From contig NZ_JAJMOY010000007.1 of assembly GCF_020991415.1 (NCBI RefSeq), forward strand, positions 106,788 to 170,787: DNA of 64,000 bases, read 5' to 3'. The notes beneath the pieces were generated by a model. The model worked only from the letters and a program-made list of their open reading frames with translations. It did not search any database and had not been told where the DNA came from. A program made the translations under genes and the position numbers. The DNA is from Flavobacterium sp. ENC. GTDB taxonomy: Bacteria > Bacteroidota > Bacteroidia > Flavobacteriales > Flavobacteriaceae. Positions within the stretch are counted from its first letter, which is position 1, and each line of letters starts with the position of its first letter. Positions 33,013 to 41,559 of this stretch are shown piece after piece.

Positions 33013-34413
33013 CTATTTTCCAATACAGAAATTAGCAAAGATATTCCCCAGTAATTCATCATTGGAAACCTGGCCGGTAATAAGTCCAAATTGGTATAAA
33101 GCTTCGCGAATATCAAGAGCCATAAGGTCGCTCGATAGATTCGTTTCAAGACCAAACTTTACTTTTTGTATTTCATCTAATGCTTTTAGTAGCGAATCAT
33201 AATGTCTTGTATTTGTAACAATTGTTTCATTATTTCGAAGAGCTCCAGTATTTACAAAAGAAAGCAATTCATTTTTCAAATCCTCAACACCAATTTTCTC
33301 TTTGGCTGATATCAGTAAAAGTTTTGCATTTAAATTCTCCAGTTTATCTGTAATATTTGAAACTTCATCAACAGATAAAATATCTTTTTTATTAACAACA
33401 ATTAACAAAGGTTTTAAAGGATATTTATTCTTAATTTGTTCAATTTCAGAAACAAATTCAGAACTCGAAACCTGAAACTTCAAACCATCAAATAGATAAA
33501 TCACTACCTGTGCCTGTTCTATTTTTTCGAAAGTCTTTTTAATTCCGATGCTTTCTACAATATCCTTTGTTTCCCTAATTCCGGCTGTATCGATAAACCT
33601 GAAACCGATTCCGCCAATGACTAATTCATCTTCTATTGTATCACGTGTAGTTCCCGCAATATCAGATACAATAGCGCGTTCTTCATTAAGTAAAGCATTA
33701 AGTAAAGTCGATTTTCCGACATTCGGTTCTCCTACGATTGCGACCGGAATTCCGTTTTTAATAACGTTACCAACCGCAAACGAATCAATTAAACGTTTCA
33801 GGACAAATTCAATTCGGTTTAGCAGTTCATGAAACTGACTTCTGTCGGCAAATTCTACATCTTCCTCCGCAAAATCCAGTTCCAGTTCAATTAGGGAAGC
33901 GAAATTCAAAAGTTCTTCTCTTAGTTTTGCAATTTCATTACTAAAGCCGCCACGCATTTGCTGCATGGCAATCTGGTGAGAAGCTTCATTGTCTGATGAA
34001 ATTAAATCGGCAACAGCTTCCGCCTGAGACAGATCCAGTTTTCCGTTTAGGAACGCTCTCAGGGTAAATTCTCCGGCATCAGCCATTCGGCAGCCTTTTC
34101 TCAATAACAGCTGAATAATTTGCTGTTGGATATAAGTGGATCCGTGACAGGAGATTTCTACGGTATTTTCGCCTGTATAAGAGTTAGGCCCTTTAAATAC
34201 AGAAATCAAAACTTCATCAAGCGTTTTAGTGCCGTCAACGATATGGCCTAAATGCAGTGTATGAGTTTTCTGCTTCGTTAAATCTTTGTCTTTAACAGAT
34301 TTAAAAACAGCGTTTCCGATACTAATCGCATCGGAGCCTGAAATTCGAATGATGGCAATGGCACCGGCTCCCGAAGGTGTGGCCAGAGCAACTATAGAAT
34401 CTTGATTTATCAT
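33013..34413 (-). CDS. mnmE: tRNA modification GTPase MnmE
   Basis: The 466 residues are full length. With MnmG, MnmE installs the carboxymethylaminomethyl group on wobble uridine 34 of certain tRNAs. The N-terminal tetrahydrofolate-binding domain includes ATPSGAGAIAIIRISG. The G domain has G1 GEPNVGKS (228-235), G2/G3 region DIAGTTRDT (251-259), DTAG and NKKD. The C-terminal motif CIGK (Cys463) is intact. A TACCTTTG sequence only 4 bp upstream of the ATG could be its -7 element, which would make the transcript almost leaderless. Confidence 0.97.
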   Translation of the reverse strand: MINQDSIVALATPSGAGAIAIIRISGSDAISIGNAVFKSVKDKDLTKQKTHTLHLGHIVDGTKTLDEVLISVFKGPNSYTGENTVEISCHGSTYIQQQIIQLLLRKGCRMADAGEFTLRAFLNGKLDLSQAEAVADLISSDNEASHQIAMQQMRGGFSNEIAKLREELLNFASLIELELDFAEEDVEFADRSQFHELLNRIEFVLKRLIDSFAVGNVIKNGIPVAIVGEPNVGKSTLLNALLNEERAIVSDIAGTTRDTIEDELVIGGIGFRFIDTAGIRETKDIVESIGIKKTFEKIEQAQVVIYLFDGLKFQVSSSEFVSEIEQIKNKYPLKPLLIVVNKKDILSVDEVSNITDKLENLNAKLLLISAKEKIGVEDLKNELLSFVNTGALRNNETIVTNTRHYDSLLKALDEIQKVKFGLETNLSSDLMALDIREALYQFGLITGQVSNDELLGNIFANFCIGK

Positions 34414-34417
34414 GAGG

Positions 34418-34425
34418 CAAAGGTA
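34418..34425 (-). promoter_or_regulatory. Candidate -7 element very close to the mnmE start
   Basis: On the minus strand TACCTTTG ends 4 bp before the mnmE ATG. If used, the RNA would begin at or next to the start codon. No -33 element is clear. Confidence 0.35.
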
Positions 34426-34608
34426 TAAAAAAAGGCTCGAAATTACGAACTCCTGGTTGGTGTGCTTTGTTGTATTTACAAACTGGTTTTTTGCATTTGA
34501 AATCCTTTTTGAATTAAAATATTAAATGTTAAATTACTGATAATTGTCAGGTTAGTTTGATTTTAGAATGATTAAATTTGAGAGAACAACTTATAAAACT
34601 GAAACAAA

Positions 34609-35442
34609 ATGAAAAAGATATTATTTCCAACCGATTTTTCCGAAGCCGCAACGAATGCCTTTGTTCATGCTTTGGAATTTGCTAAAATTGTCAACGCCGA
34701 ACTTATTTTGCTGCACACCTTTGAGATTCCGGTTTATGACAGCCAGTTCTTTCCGGAAAATTATGCTTCGATTTACAGTTCAATTGAATTGGCGAAATTT
34801 GAGATGTTCAAAGATGAAATACCAAAACTAAGAACCATCGCCATGGAACGGAATTTAGAAAATATCGTCATAAAACATCGTCTGATGGACGGAGATTTAC
34901 TTTACAATTTAAAAAATGCCGTTGAAGAAGATAAAATTGATTTTGTAATTATGGGAACAACCGGTGTTTCTGACTGGACCAAGTTTTTCCTTGGATCGAA
35001 TACCAGTTCCGTAATTTCCGGGGTAGAAGTGCCTGTTTTATGCGTTCCCGCTGATGCTAAATTTAAAAAAATCAAAGTAATCGGATTTACCACCCGTTAT
35101 CGTGAAAAAGATAAAAAAGAATTGAGGAAAGTATTAAATATCGCTAAAAAAACCAATGCCAAAGTAAAAAGCCTCTACGTTAAAACCTCTGACTCTGATG
35201 TCTCTGAAAGTACCGTTAAAGAATGGGAGAGAGAGTTTGCAGGTGAAAATGTGGAGTTCCTGGTTTTGCCAGGCGATGAAGTAAAAGAAACAATTCTGGA
35301 TTTTGTGCTTTATAAAGATATCGATGTTTTAGCCATGATTACACATAAACGTTCTTTCTTTGAAAGCTTATTTGATTCCAGCTTTACCAAAAAGATTTCA
35401 AAGCAAGTTCCTGTCCCTGTTTTGATTATGCACGAGGATTAA
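34609..35442 (+). CDS. Tandem-domain universal stress protein
   Basis: The 277 residues hold two UspA-type domains. The first (1-147) starts KKILFPTDFSEAATNAF and carries the ATP-binding pattern GTTGVSDWTKFFLGSNT (G-x2-G-x9-G-S/N). The second (about 150-277) ends with the KKISKQVPVPVLIMHED strand but lacks a complete G-x2-G motif, so it is probably degenerate. Universal stress proteins bind ATP and support survival under starvation or oxidative stress; the exact role varies. A TAAATTTG at 34573-34580 may be the -7 element. Confidence 0.88.
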   Translation: MKKILFPTDFSEAATNAFVHALEFAKIVNAELILLHTFEIPVYDSQFFPENYASIYSSIELAKFEMFKDEIPKLRTIAMERNLENIVIKHRLMDGDLLYNLKNAVEEDKIDFVIMGTTGVSDWTKFFLGSNTSSVISGVEVPVLCVPADAKFKKIKVIGFTTRYREKDKKELRKVLNIAKKTNAKVKSLYVKTSDSDVSESTVKEWEREFAGENVEFLVLPGDEVKETILDFVLYKDIDVLAMITHKRSFFESLFDSSFTKKISKQVPVPVLIMHED

Positions 35443-35482
35443 TTTCTGTACATTTTGAAAGCTGATTATGGGGTGTAAAAGC

Positions 35483-35490
35483 TATATTTG
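35483..35490 (+). promoter_or_regulatory. Candidate -7 element (TATATTTG)
   Basis: TATATTTG lies 20 bp ahead of the MutS-family ATPase ATG. The nearest TTTG (35454-35457) is 25 bp upstream, slightly longer than usual. Confidence 0.45.
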
Positions 35491-35510
35491 TATTTCATCA
35501 AATCAAAAAA

Positions 35511-37283
35511 ATGGATTTCTACAAAAATAAGCTTGCCCAGTATTCAGAACTTTTAAAAAAGATCAATAAAAGATACAACAGCATTAGTATTTTACGCCTG
35601 ATAAGTGTTTTTCTTTGTTTGCTATTCCTGTTTTATTATATCAAAACAAATGAAATACTCTATGTAGTTTTTGCTTTTCTGTCTTTTGTTGGTTTTATTT
35701 TTTTAATGAAAATACATTCCGGGTTATCTTTCCAAAAACAGCTTACAACGGCTGTTTTAAAAATTAATGAAAATGAAATTGCTTTTTTAAAAAGAGAGAA
35801 ACTGCCTTTTGAAGATGGTATTGAGTTTAATGATTTTCATCATCCTTATGCTTATGATCTCGATATTTTTGGGGAACATTCTTTATTTCAGAACCTAAAC
35901 AGAACCGCAACCTTTATCGGAAAAAAAACGCTTGCAAATCAATTGTTGCATACGCTGCCAGACGAAACTATTTTAGAAAATCAGGACGCCATAAATGAAT
36001 TAAAAACCAAAATCGACTGGAGACAGGATTTTTTGGCTTTAGCCATTATTAGCAATGACTCAAAAAGTTCTTATGATTCAATAATACATTGGAATTCATT
36101 TAAAAATAATTCCTTACCTAAAGTATTAGTTGCATTCTCTTTTTTGTTGCCAATATTGTTTTTTGGAATTTTAGCAGCTTACTTTTTTACTTCAAATACG
36201 TTATTGTTGTCTTATCTGACTTATGTTTTTATAGCGAATATGATTGTTTTAGGACAGTCGTTTAAGAGAATTCAGTCTGAGATTGCAAAAGCAGATAATG
36301 TTGATAAAGTTATTAAGCAGTATAGCCTGCTTGTTGAAAAAATTGAAAAAGAAACGTTCCGGTCCAAAAAGTTAGTTGACCTGCAACAACAATTAATTTT
36401 TAGAAATGCAACGGCAAGTGTTCATTTAAAGCAGTTATCTGAATTGTTTTCCCGAATGGATACCATTAACAATTTTGTAACGGCAATTGTTTTTAACGGA
36501 ACTTTTTTATTTAATCTCCATGTTCTCAAAGCACTTTTGAAATGGAAAGATAATTATGCTGCCGAACTCGAAAAATGGATTGCAATTATTGGAGAAGTGG
36601 AAGCATTAAACAGTCTGGCCAATCTGGCTTATAATAATGCTGATTTCGTTTTCCCTGCAATCAATTCCGAATATAAGATCAGTTTTAAAAATTTAGCGCA
36701 CCCTTTATTGAATCCGGTAAACAGGATAGGGAATGATACCCATTTTTATCCGCAATCCTTTATGATTTTAACCGGCTCGAATATGTCCGGTAAAAGTACT
36801 TTTTTGAGAAGCCTAGGTGTTAATATGGTTTTAGGCGGCATAGGTTCTGTAGTCTGTGCTTCAGAGGCTACTATTCATCCACTGCCCGTATTGGTATCGA
36901 TGCGATTGTCGGATTCTCTGGCGGATAGTGAATCGTATTTCTTTGCTGAAATCAAGCGTTTAAAACAAATTATGGACGCGCTGGAAAATCAGCCCGCATT
37001 TGTTTTGCTGGATGAAATTTTAAGAGGAACCAATTCTGATGATAAGCGAAACGGGACTATTGAAGTAGTAAAAAAGATAATTGCCAGAAAAGCAATCGGA
37101 GCAATTGCAACGCACGATATTGAAGTTTGCCTGACGACTAACGAATATCCTGAGACTTTAACCAACCAGTGTTTTGAAGTCGAAATTCAGAATAACGACT
37201 TACATTTTGACTATAAACTCCGCAGCGGAATTTGTAAAAATAAAAGCGCCACTTTCTTAATGCAGAAAATGGGAGTGATTTGA
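35511..37283 (+). CDS. Membrane-anchored MutS-family ATPase
   Basis: The 590 residues begin with two membrane helices (about 25-70, ILRLISVFLCLLFLFYYI and VVFAFLSFVGFIFLM); another pair lies at about 205-245. The C-terminal 180 residues are a MutS ATPase core: Walker A LTGSNMSGKST, the MRLSDSLADSESYFFAEIKRLK signature, Walker B FVLLDEILRGTNSDDKRNG and the ATHDIEV switch. The mismatch-reading N-terminal domain of true MutS is missing, so a role in classical mismatch repair is unlikely. Such proteins are widespread in Bacteroidota; their function is not known to me. Confidence 0.85.
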   Translation: MDFYKNKLAQYSELLKKINKRYNSISILRLISVFLCLLFLFYYIKTNEILYVVFAFLSFVGFIFLMKIHSGLSFQKQLTTAVLKINENEIAFLKREKLPFEDGIEFNDFHHPYAYDLDIFGEHSLFQNLNRTATFIGKKTLANQLLHTLPDETILENQDAINELKTKIDWRQDFLALAIISNDSKSSYDSIIHWNSFKNNSLPKVLVAFSFLLPILFFGILAAYFFTSNTLLLSYLTYVFIANMIVLGQSFKRIQSEIAKADNVDKVIKQYSLLVEKIEKETFRSKKLVDLQQQLIFRNATASVHLKQLSELFSRMDTINNFVTAIVFNGTFLFNLHVLKALLKWKDNYAAELEKWIAIIGEVEALNSLANLAYNNADFVFPAINSEYKISFKNLAHPLLNPVNRIGNDTHFYPQSFMILTGSNMSGKSTFLRSLGVNMVLGGIGSVVCASEATIHPLPVLVSMRLSDSLADSESYFFAEIKRLKQIMDALENQPAFVLLDEILRGTNSDDKRNGTIEVVKKIIARKAIGAIATHDIEVCLTTNEYPETLTNQCFEVEIQNNDLHFDYKLRSGICKNKSATFLMQKMGVI

Positions 37284-37463
37284 TTTTAGATTTTTAGATT
37301 TTTGGATTTTTAGATTTTTGGATGCTCATATACGGATGTAATTTTGGAAAACAGTCCATCAGGCAATGCTTAAGTAAGTTTTTCACCTGCTTTTGTTTAG
37401 AGAACTTACAACACAAAGGAAATAATCTAAAATTCTAAAAATCCAAATATCTAAAAATCCAGA
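37279..37463. repeat. Degenerate GATTTTTAGATTTT repeats in inverted orientation
   Basis: From 37279 the motif GATTTTTAGATTTTTGGA is repeated, and about 100 bp later (37421-37463) its complement (TCTAAAAATCC repeated) appears. A similar motif occurs at 42693-42730. These AT-rich units look like degenerate intergenic repeats; the paired arms could fold between the convergent mutS-like and dsbA-like genes. Confidence 0.6.
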
Positions 37464-37467
37464 TTTA

Positions 37468-38097
37468 TCACTTCAGTACTTCTCTAATCGTTTGTACAAA
37501 AGTTTCCACGGGCTGCGCTCCCGAAACGGCAAATTTTCGTTCAAAAGCGAAGAAAGGAACCCCTTGTACTCCGAATTGCTGTGCTTCCATGATATCGGTG
37601 TGAACGTCGCTTAAAAACAGATTTTCATTTTCAAGGACTTTTAAGGTTTCCGCTTTATCCAGTCCGGCTCTCTCAGCTAATTCAAGTAAAGTTGGTCCGT
37701 CATTTAAGTCTTTCCCATCAGTGAAATACGCCTTAAAGAAAATCTCTTCCATTTCGTCGCCTAATTTTTTAGTTTTAGCCAACTGAATGATTCGATGCGC
37801 TGTGAAGGAATTGGAGATCACAACTTTGTCAAAATGATAATCCAAACCAACGCTTTTTGCGCGTTCTGCGACACTTTTATGCATTTCTACAGATTGTTCC
37901 ACTGACATGCCTTTTCGTTCCGCCAGGTATGTAAAAACATCTTTTCCGGGCTGGGGAGAAATAGTGGGGTCCAGTTGAAAACTTTTCCATTCAATTTCAA
38001 ATTCATCATTTGGAAATTCAGCTAAAGCTGTTTCCAGTTGTCTTTTTCCGATATAACAAAACGGACACATGATGTCCGACCAAATTTCTATTTTCAT
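37468..38097 (-). CDS. DsbA-family oxidoreductase (FrnE-like)
   Basis: The 209 residues start MKIEIWSDIMCPFCYIGKRQLE with the redox pair Cys11-Pro-Phe-Cys14 and no signal peptide, so it is cytosolic. The helical insert (SVEQSVEMHKSVAERAKSVGLDYHFDKVVISNSFTAHRI spans about 75-110) and the cis-Pro motif GVQGVPFFAF near residue 175 match the FrnE/DsbA-like family (polyketide biosynthesis FrnE homologues, also stress-related dithiol oxidoreductases). The partner is unknown. The space upstream is full of repeats. Confidence 0.88.
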   Translation of the reverse strand: MKIEIWSDIMCPFCYIGKRQLETALAEFPNDEFEIEWKSFQLDPTISPQPGKDVFTYLAERKGMSVEQSVEMHKSVAERAKSVGLDYHFDKVVISNSFTAHRIIQLAKTKKLGDEMEEIFFKAYFTDGKDLNDGPTLLELAERAGLDKAETLKVLENENLFLSDVHTDIMEAQQFGVQGVPFFAFERKFAVSGAQPVETFVQTIREVLK

Positions 38098-38118
38098 ATA
38101 ACGAAGTTAAAAAAAAAT

Positions 38119-38506
38119 GTTTCAGGTTTCAAGTTTTAGCTTTTCAAAGTTTCAAGTTTCAGGTTTTATTGAATAATAAACCCGACAGGTTTAAAAACCT
38201 GTCGGGTTTAATTGTTTCAGGTTTCAAGTTTCAGGTTGCTAGTGGTGATATTATTAATCGCAAAGTTCGCAAATTTTTTTCAGGTTTGTGTTTGCAGGTC
38301 AAGAGCGCAAAGCTTTGCGTTCTTAACCTTGCAGTCCTATACAAAAAAACTTTGCGAACTTTGCGGTAAAAACCCGCACAAACCTAATCGCATTTCAACC
38401 TGAAACTTTGAAACTTGAAACTTTGAAACTTTGAAACTTTGAAACTTTGAAACTTGAAACCTGAAACTTGAAACTTTGAAACCTGAAACAAAAAACACCC
38501 CCCAAA
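38119..38506. repeat. Large nested inverted repeat made of TTTCAAGTTTCAGG units and Cys-rich-free palindromes
   Basis: The 550-bp gap between the DsbA-like gene and dnaN holds a roughly symmetric element centred near 38312. Its core is the palindrome CGCAAAGCTTTGCG (38306-38319). Around it are the exact complements CGCAAAGTTCGCAAA (38259-38273) and TTTGCGAACTTTGCG (38351-38365). Outer arms consist of GTTTCAAGTTTCAGG-type units on the left (38119-38236) and their complement, TTTGAAAC/CTTGAAAC units in tandem, on the right (38397-38490). No gene is encoded there. It looks like a flavobacterial REP-like or MITE-like element. Confidence 0.8.
38177..38210. repeat. Perfect 16-bp hairpin, CCCGACAGG type
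   Basis: TAAACCCGACAGGTTT and its exact complement are separated by only two bases, inside the left arm of the large repeat. A variant of the same sequence forms the terminator at 63184, which points to a dispersed family. Confidence 0.85.
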
Positions 38507-38647
38507 TAAAAAACCGCAAATCTTAAAAAAAGAATTGCGGTTTCTAGGTATAAAAAATGGTTGGTTAATAGCGATATTTTTTTTTACAATGATATGTCTT
38601 TAATTCGAAACTAAAAAAGATCCCTGTAACAAAAAGAAGTTTTGATG

Positions 38648-39766
38648 TTAACTATTTAACATAACAGGCATTACCAGCATGGTAACTGTTTCTCCTTCTT
38701 CCAAACCATCCACCGGAGTCAAAATCCCGGCTCTGTTTGGTAATGACATTTCCAGCATAATCATATCGGACTGCAGGTTGGTTAACATTTCAGTTAAGAA
38801 ACGGGAATTAAAGCCAATTTGTAAGTCATCTCCCTGATAATCACAAGTCAGTCTTTCTTCAGCTTTGTTCGAGTAATCGATATCTTCAGCGGAAACATTC
38901 AATTCTGCTCCTGCAATTTTTAATCGGATCTGGTGTGTTGTTTTGTTCGAGAAAATCGCCACACGACGTACAGAACTTAAAAATAAAGAACGGTCAATCA
39001 TTAATTTATTTGGATTTTCTTTTGGAATTACCGCTTCATAATTTGGGTATTTTCCATCAATAAGACGACACATCAGGATGTAATTGTCAAATGAGAACGT
39101 CGCATTGGAGTCGTTATATTCAATTTTTACTTCAGCATCTGAACTTCCCAAAATACTTTTCAGGATATTCAGAGGTTTTTTTGGCATAATAAAATCAGCC
39201 ACCTGAGATGCTTTTACATCGGTACGGGCATATTTTACTAATTTATGGGCATCGGTAGCAACGAAAATCAATCCTTCCGGTGAGAACTGAAAGAAAACGC
39301 CTGACATTACAGGACGAAGATCATCATTTCCGGCAGCAAAAATGGTTTTACTTACTGCAGTTGCTAAAACTTCAGCAGGAACTACTGTTACAGACGGGTC
39401 TTCCAGGTTTACAGCTTTCGGAAATTCTTCTCCGGCAGCATAGGCCAAAGCATATTTTCCTGAGTTTGAACTAATTTCTACTGTATTGTTATCTTCAACT
39501 GTAAAAGTTAAAGGCTGTTCCGGGAATGTTTTTAAAATTTCAAGCAAAAGCTTTGCAGGTACAGCTACGCTTCCTTTGCTTGTAGAATCGATAGATAAGG
39601 TAGCCGACATGGTAGTTTCAAGGTCTGAAGAAGAAACTGTTAACTCATTATTGTTTAGTTCAAATAAAAAGTTGTCTAAAATGGGTAACGTATTGTTACT
39701 GTTGATTACACTACCTAAAACTTGTAATTGTTTTAATAAGTACGAACTCGATACTATAAATTTCAT
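38648..39766 (-). CDS. dnaN: DNA polymerase III sliding clamp (beta subunit)
   Basis: The 372 residues are full length with three clamp domains. Typical segments are MKFIVSSSYLLKQLQVLGSVINSNNTLPILDNF at the start (first 33 residues), RPVMSGVFFQF (about 152-162), TDAHKLVKY, and IDGKYPNYEAVIP (about 237-249), and the C-terminal LVMPVML. It tethers the polymerase to DNA. It lies 108 bp downstream of gldG on the same strand, an arrangement I recall from other flavobacteria. A -7-like element and an inverted repeat sit in that gap. Confidence 0.97.
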   Translation of the reverse strand: MKFIVSSSYLLKQLQVLGSVINSNNTLPILDNFLFELNNNELTVSSSDLETTMSATLSIDSTSKGSVAVPAKLLLEILKTFPEQPLTFTVEDNNTVEISSNSGKYALAYAAGEEFPKAVNLEDPSVTVVPAEVLATAVSKTIFAAGNDDLRPVMSGVFFQFSPEGLIFVATDAHKLVKYARTDVKASQVADFIMPKKPLNILKSILGSSDAEVKIEYNDSNATFSFDNYILMCRLIDGKYPNYEAVIPKENPNKLMIDRSLFLSSVRRVAIFSNKTTHQIRLKIAGAELNVSAEDIDYSNKAEERLTCDYQGDDLQIGFNSRFLTEMLTNLQSDMIMLEMSLPNRAGILTPVDGLEEGETVTMLVMPVMLNS

Positions 39767-39808
39767 CTGTTTTGTTTTATTTTTTTGAAAATACTTTAGT
39801 TCTTTTAA

Positions 39809-39853
39809 AAACTAAGATAGATTTTACAAATATATCGTAAACAATCTTAGTTT
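39809..39853 (-). promoter_or_regulatory. Inverted repeat overlapping the candidate dnaN promoter
   Basis: Arms AAACTAAGAT (39809-39818) and ATCTTAGTTT (39844-39853) are exact complements 25 bp apart. Between them, on the minus strand, TATATTTG (39827-39834) fits a -7 element for dnaN. On the minus strand the second arm is followed by a T-run, so the structure could also end gldG transcription. Confidence 0.5.
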
Positions 39854-39873
39854 CGTAATTTTTTTATTAACAT

Positions 39874-41559
39874 CTATTTGCTGTATTTCCTTTTACGGAA
39901 GTAGGTAAATGCAAGTCCGAAAACCAATAAAATAAGAATTGGAAGCCCGATAGTTATGAATTGCGTAAGGCTGTAATTTTCATAAACTTTTTCCTTATCC
40001 AGTAATGGCAAATCCAGATCCTTGCTTCTAATGTTAATAAGTCCGGTATCATCCAGTAAATAATTGATACAATTCATCATAAAATCTTTGTTGTCATAAA
40101 GATTCCCTGTACGCTGATCATAGCCCAATTCTACCGGCATCCTGTTTTTGTCCAATTGATTCCTTGCTAAGTCGCCATCCGATATCACAATCATTTTGGT
40201 TGGTTTTCCTTTTGCCAGAAAGTTGTTTTCCTTGAAAGGTAAAATACGGTTTTCAAAAGCAGAATGAAAAGATCCTTCCAGTAAAACCGAAAGCGGTAAA
40301 TTTCCTTTGCCTGCATAATCCTGAGGCGAAGTTTTTTCGGAAACAACATTCAAACTGATTTCTGCCGGCGTTCCGATGAATTTTGAATACTGTGATGATT
40401 TTAGTAAAACCGTTTTTTTAATCCCGTTTTTCAAAGTATCTATCGGACTCGCAAAATCGAATTTAATTCCGCCTAAATTTTTAACAATAGGGTTTTGGCT
40501 GTCCGGGTAAACCAGTGGTGCGAATTTCCATAGAAAATCCTGATATTGTGTCGCGCTTCCCTGTTCTCCGGTAGCCAGTTTTATAGGGCTTCCGTTTTCG
40601 TCTTTTACCAAATCCGGATTGATTCTGAACCCGTATTTGAAGAACATATCGTTCAGGTTTAAATCTCTCGGGTAGGCCAACGTAGCGCCGGACTGATTGT
40701 ATAAACTGTCCATGTCAGCTGCCACCTGATCAATGAGCCAGAGTGTTTTTCCGCCATTCATGATAAACTGGTCCAAAACCTGCTTTTCTTCATCAGAAAA
40801 AGTTTCGGTTGGTTTTGAAATAATCGCTAAATCGTATTTTTCCAAAGCTTCTAAACTTCCTGTTGGATTTTTGGCAACAGAGTCCAGTGTAAAAGGGCCG
40901 ATATAATAGCTTTCGCGAATCTGCATAAGCATTTTGGCGATGTGGATTTCATTTATTTCACCGTTTCCTTTTATAATCGCAACCTTTTTCTGTTTGTCTT
41001 TGGTGATCTTATTGATGGCATCGGCAATCGAATATTCTAAGTGCTGAATAGACCCAATTACTTTTTGTGTGGTCGAAGCACCCATTCTGTTTTTCAATAA
41101 AGGAATATTTACTTCTTTATTGTTGTACACTGCAATAGCCCATGGAAATACCATTGCCTGCGATTGTTTTCCTTTGTCGTCTACTGTTATGTTGATTGGC
41201 GTAAGGCCTTTTTGGTACAATGATTTTACAACACTCATGCTTTCTTCTTCATTCTCCATCGGATTTACGAATTCAAAAACAATATTGTTGTTGTAGGCCT
41301 GGAATTCTTCCAGTAATTGTCTGGTTTCTTGTTGTAAACGTCTGAAATCAGCAGGAAGATCCCCCTGCATATAAATCTTGATGGATAACGGGTTTTTGAC
41401 TTGTTTTACAATATTTAAAGAGGTTTCAGACAGAGTATATCGTTTGTCTTTCGTTAAATCAAATCGGTGGAAATATAAGCTTCCCAGTACATTTAAAACA
41501 ATTAAAACGAAAACCGTAATACCTAATGTTCGGATATTTTGTTGCGTTGCTGTTTTCAT
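39874..41559 (-). CDS. gldG: Gliding-motility ABC transporter component GldG
   Basis: The 561 residues start with a membrane helix (LGITVFVLIVLNVLGSLYF) and FDLTKDKRYTLSETS, the hallmark of the GldG/DUF4350-like ABC-2 accessory family, and end with a second helix (ITIGLPILILLVFGLAFTYFRKRK). The large middle part is periplasmic with the KVAIIKGNGEIN and TLWLIDQVAADMDS segments. GldA, GldF and GldG form an ABC transporter needed for gliding in Flavobacterium johnsoniae. It overlaps gldF by one base (TAATG), so the two are coupled. Confidence 0.93.
   Translation of the reverse strand: MKTATQQNIRTLGITVFVLIVLNVLGSLYFHRFDLTKDKRYTLSETSLNIVKQVKNPLSIKIYMQGDLPADFRRLQQETRQLLEEFQAYNNNIVFEFVNPMENEEESMSVVKSLYQKGLTPINITVDDKGKQSQAMVFPWAIAVYNNKEVNIPLLKNRMGASTTQKVIGSIQHLEYSIADAINKITKDKQKKVAIIKGNGEINEIHIAKMLMQIRESYYIGPFTLDSVAKNPTGSLEALEKYDLAIISKPTETFSDEEKQVLDQFIMNGGKTLWLIDQVAADMDSLYNQSGATLAYPRDLNLNDMFFKYGFRINPDLVKDENGSPIKLATGEQGSATQYQDFLWKFAPLVYPDSQNPIVKNLGGIKFDFASPIDTLKNGIKKTVLLKSSQYSKFIGTPAEISLNVVSEKTSPQDYAGKGNLPLSVLLEGSFHSAFENRILPFKENNFLAKGKPTKMIVISDGDLARNQLDKNRMPVELGYDQRTGNLYDNKDFMMNCINYLLDDTGLINIRSKDLDLPLLDKEKVYENYSLTQFITIGLPILILLVFGLAFTYFRKRKYSK

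Noticed and set aside
38397..38490. TTTGAAAC tandem repeat as CRISPR
   Set aside because: Units of 7-9 bp without spacers; part of the inverted repeat element.
38337..38519. 60-residue frame reading SKFQVSKFQVEM
   Set aside because: It is a translation of the TTTGAAAC tandem repeats, not a gene.
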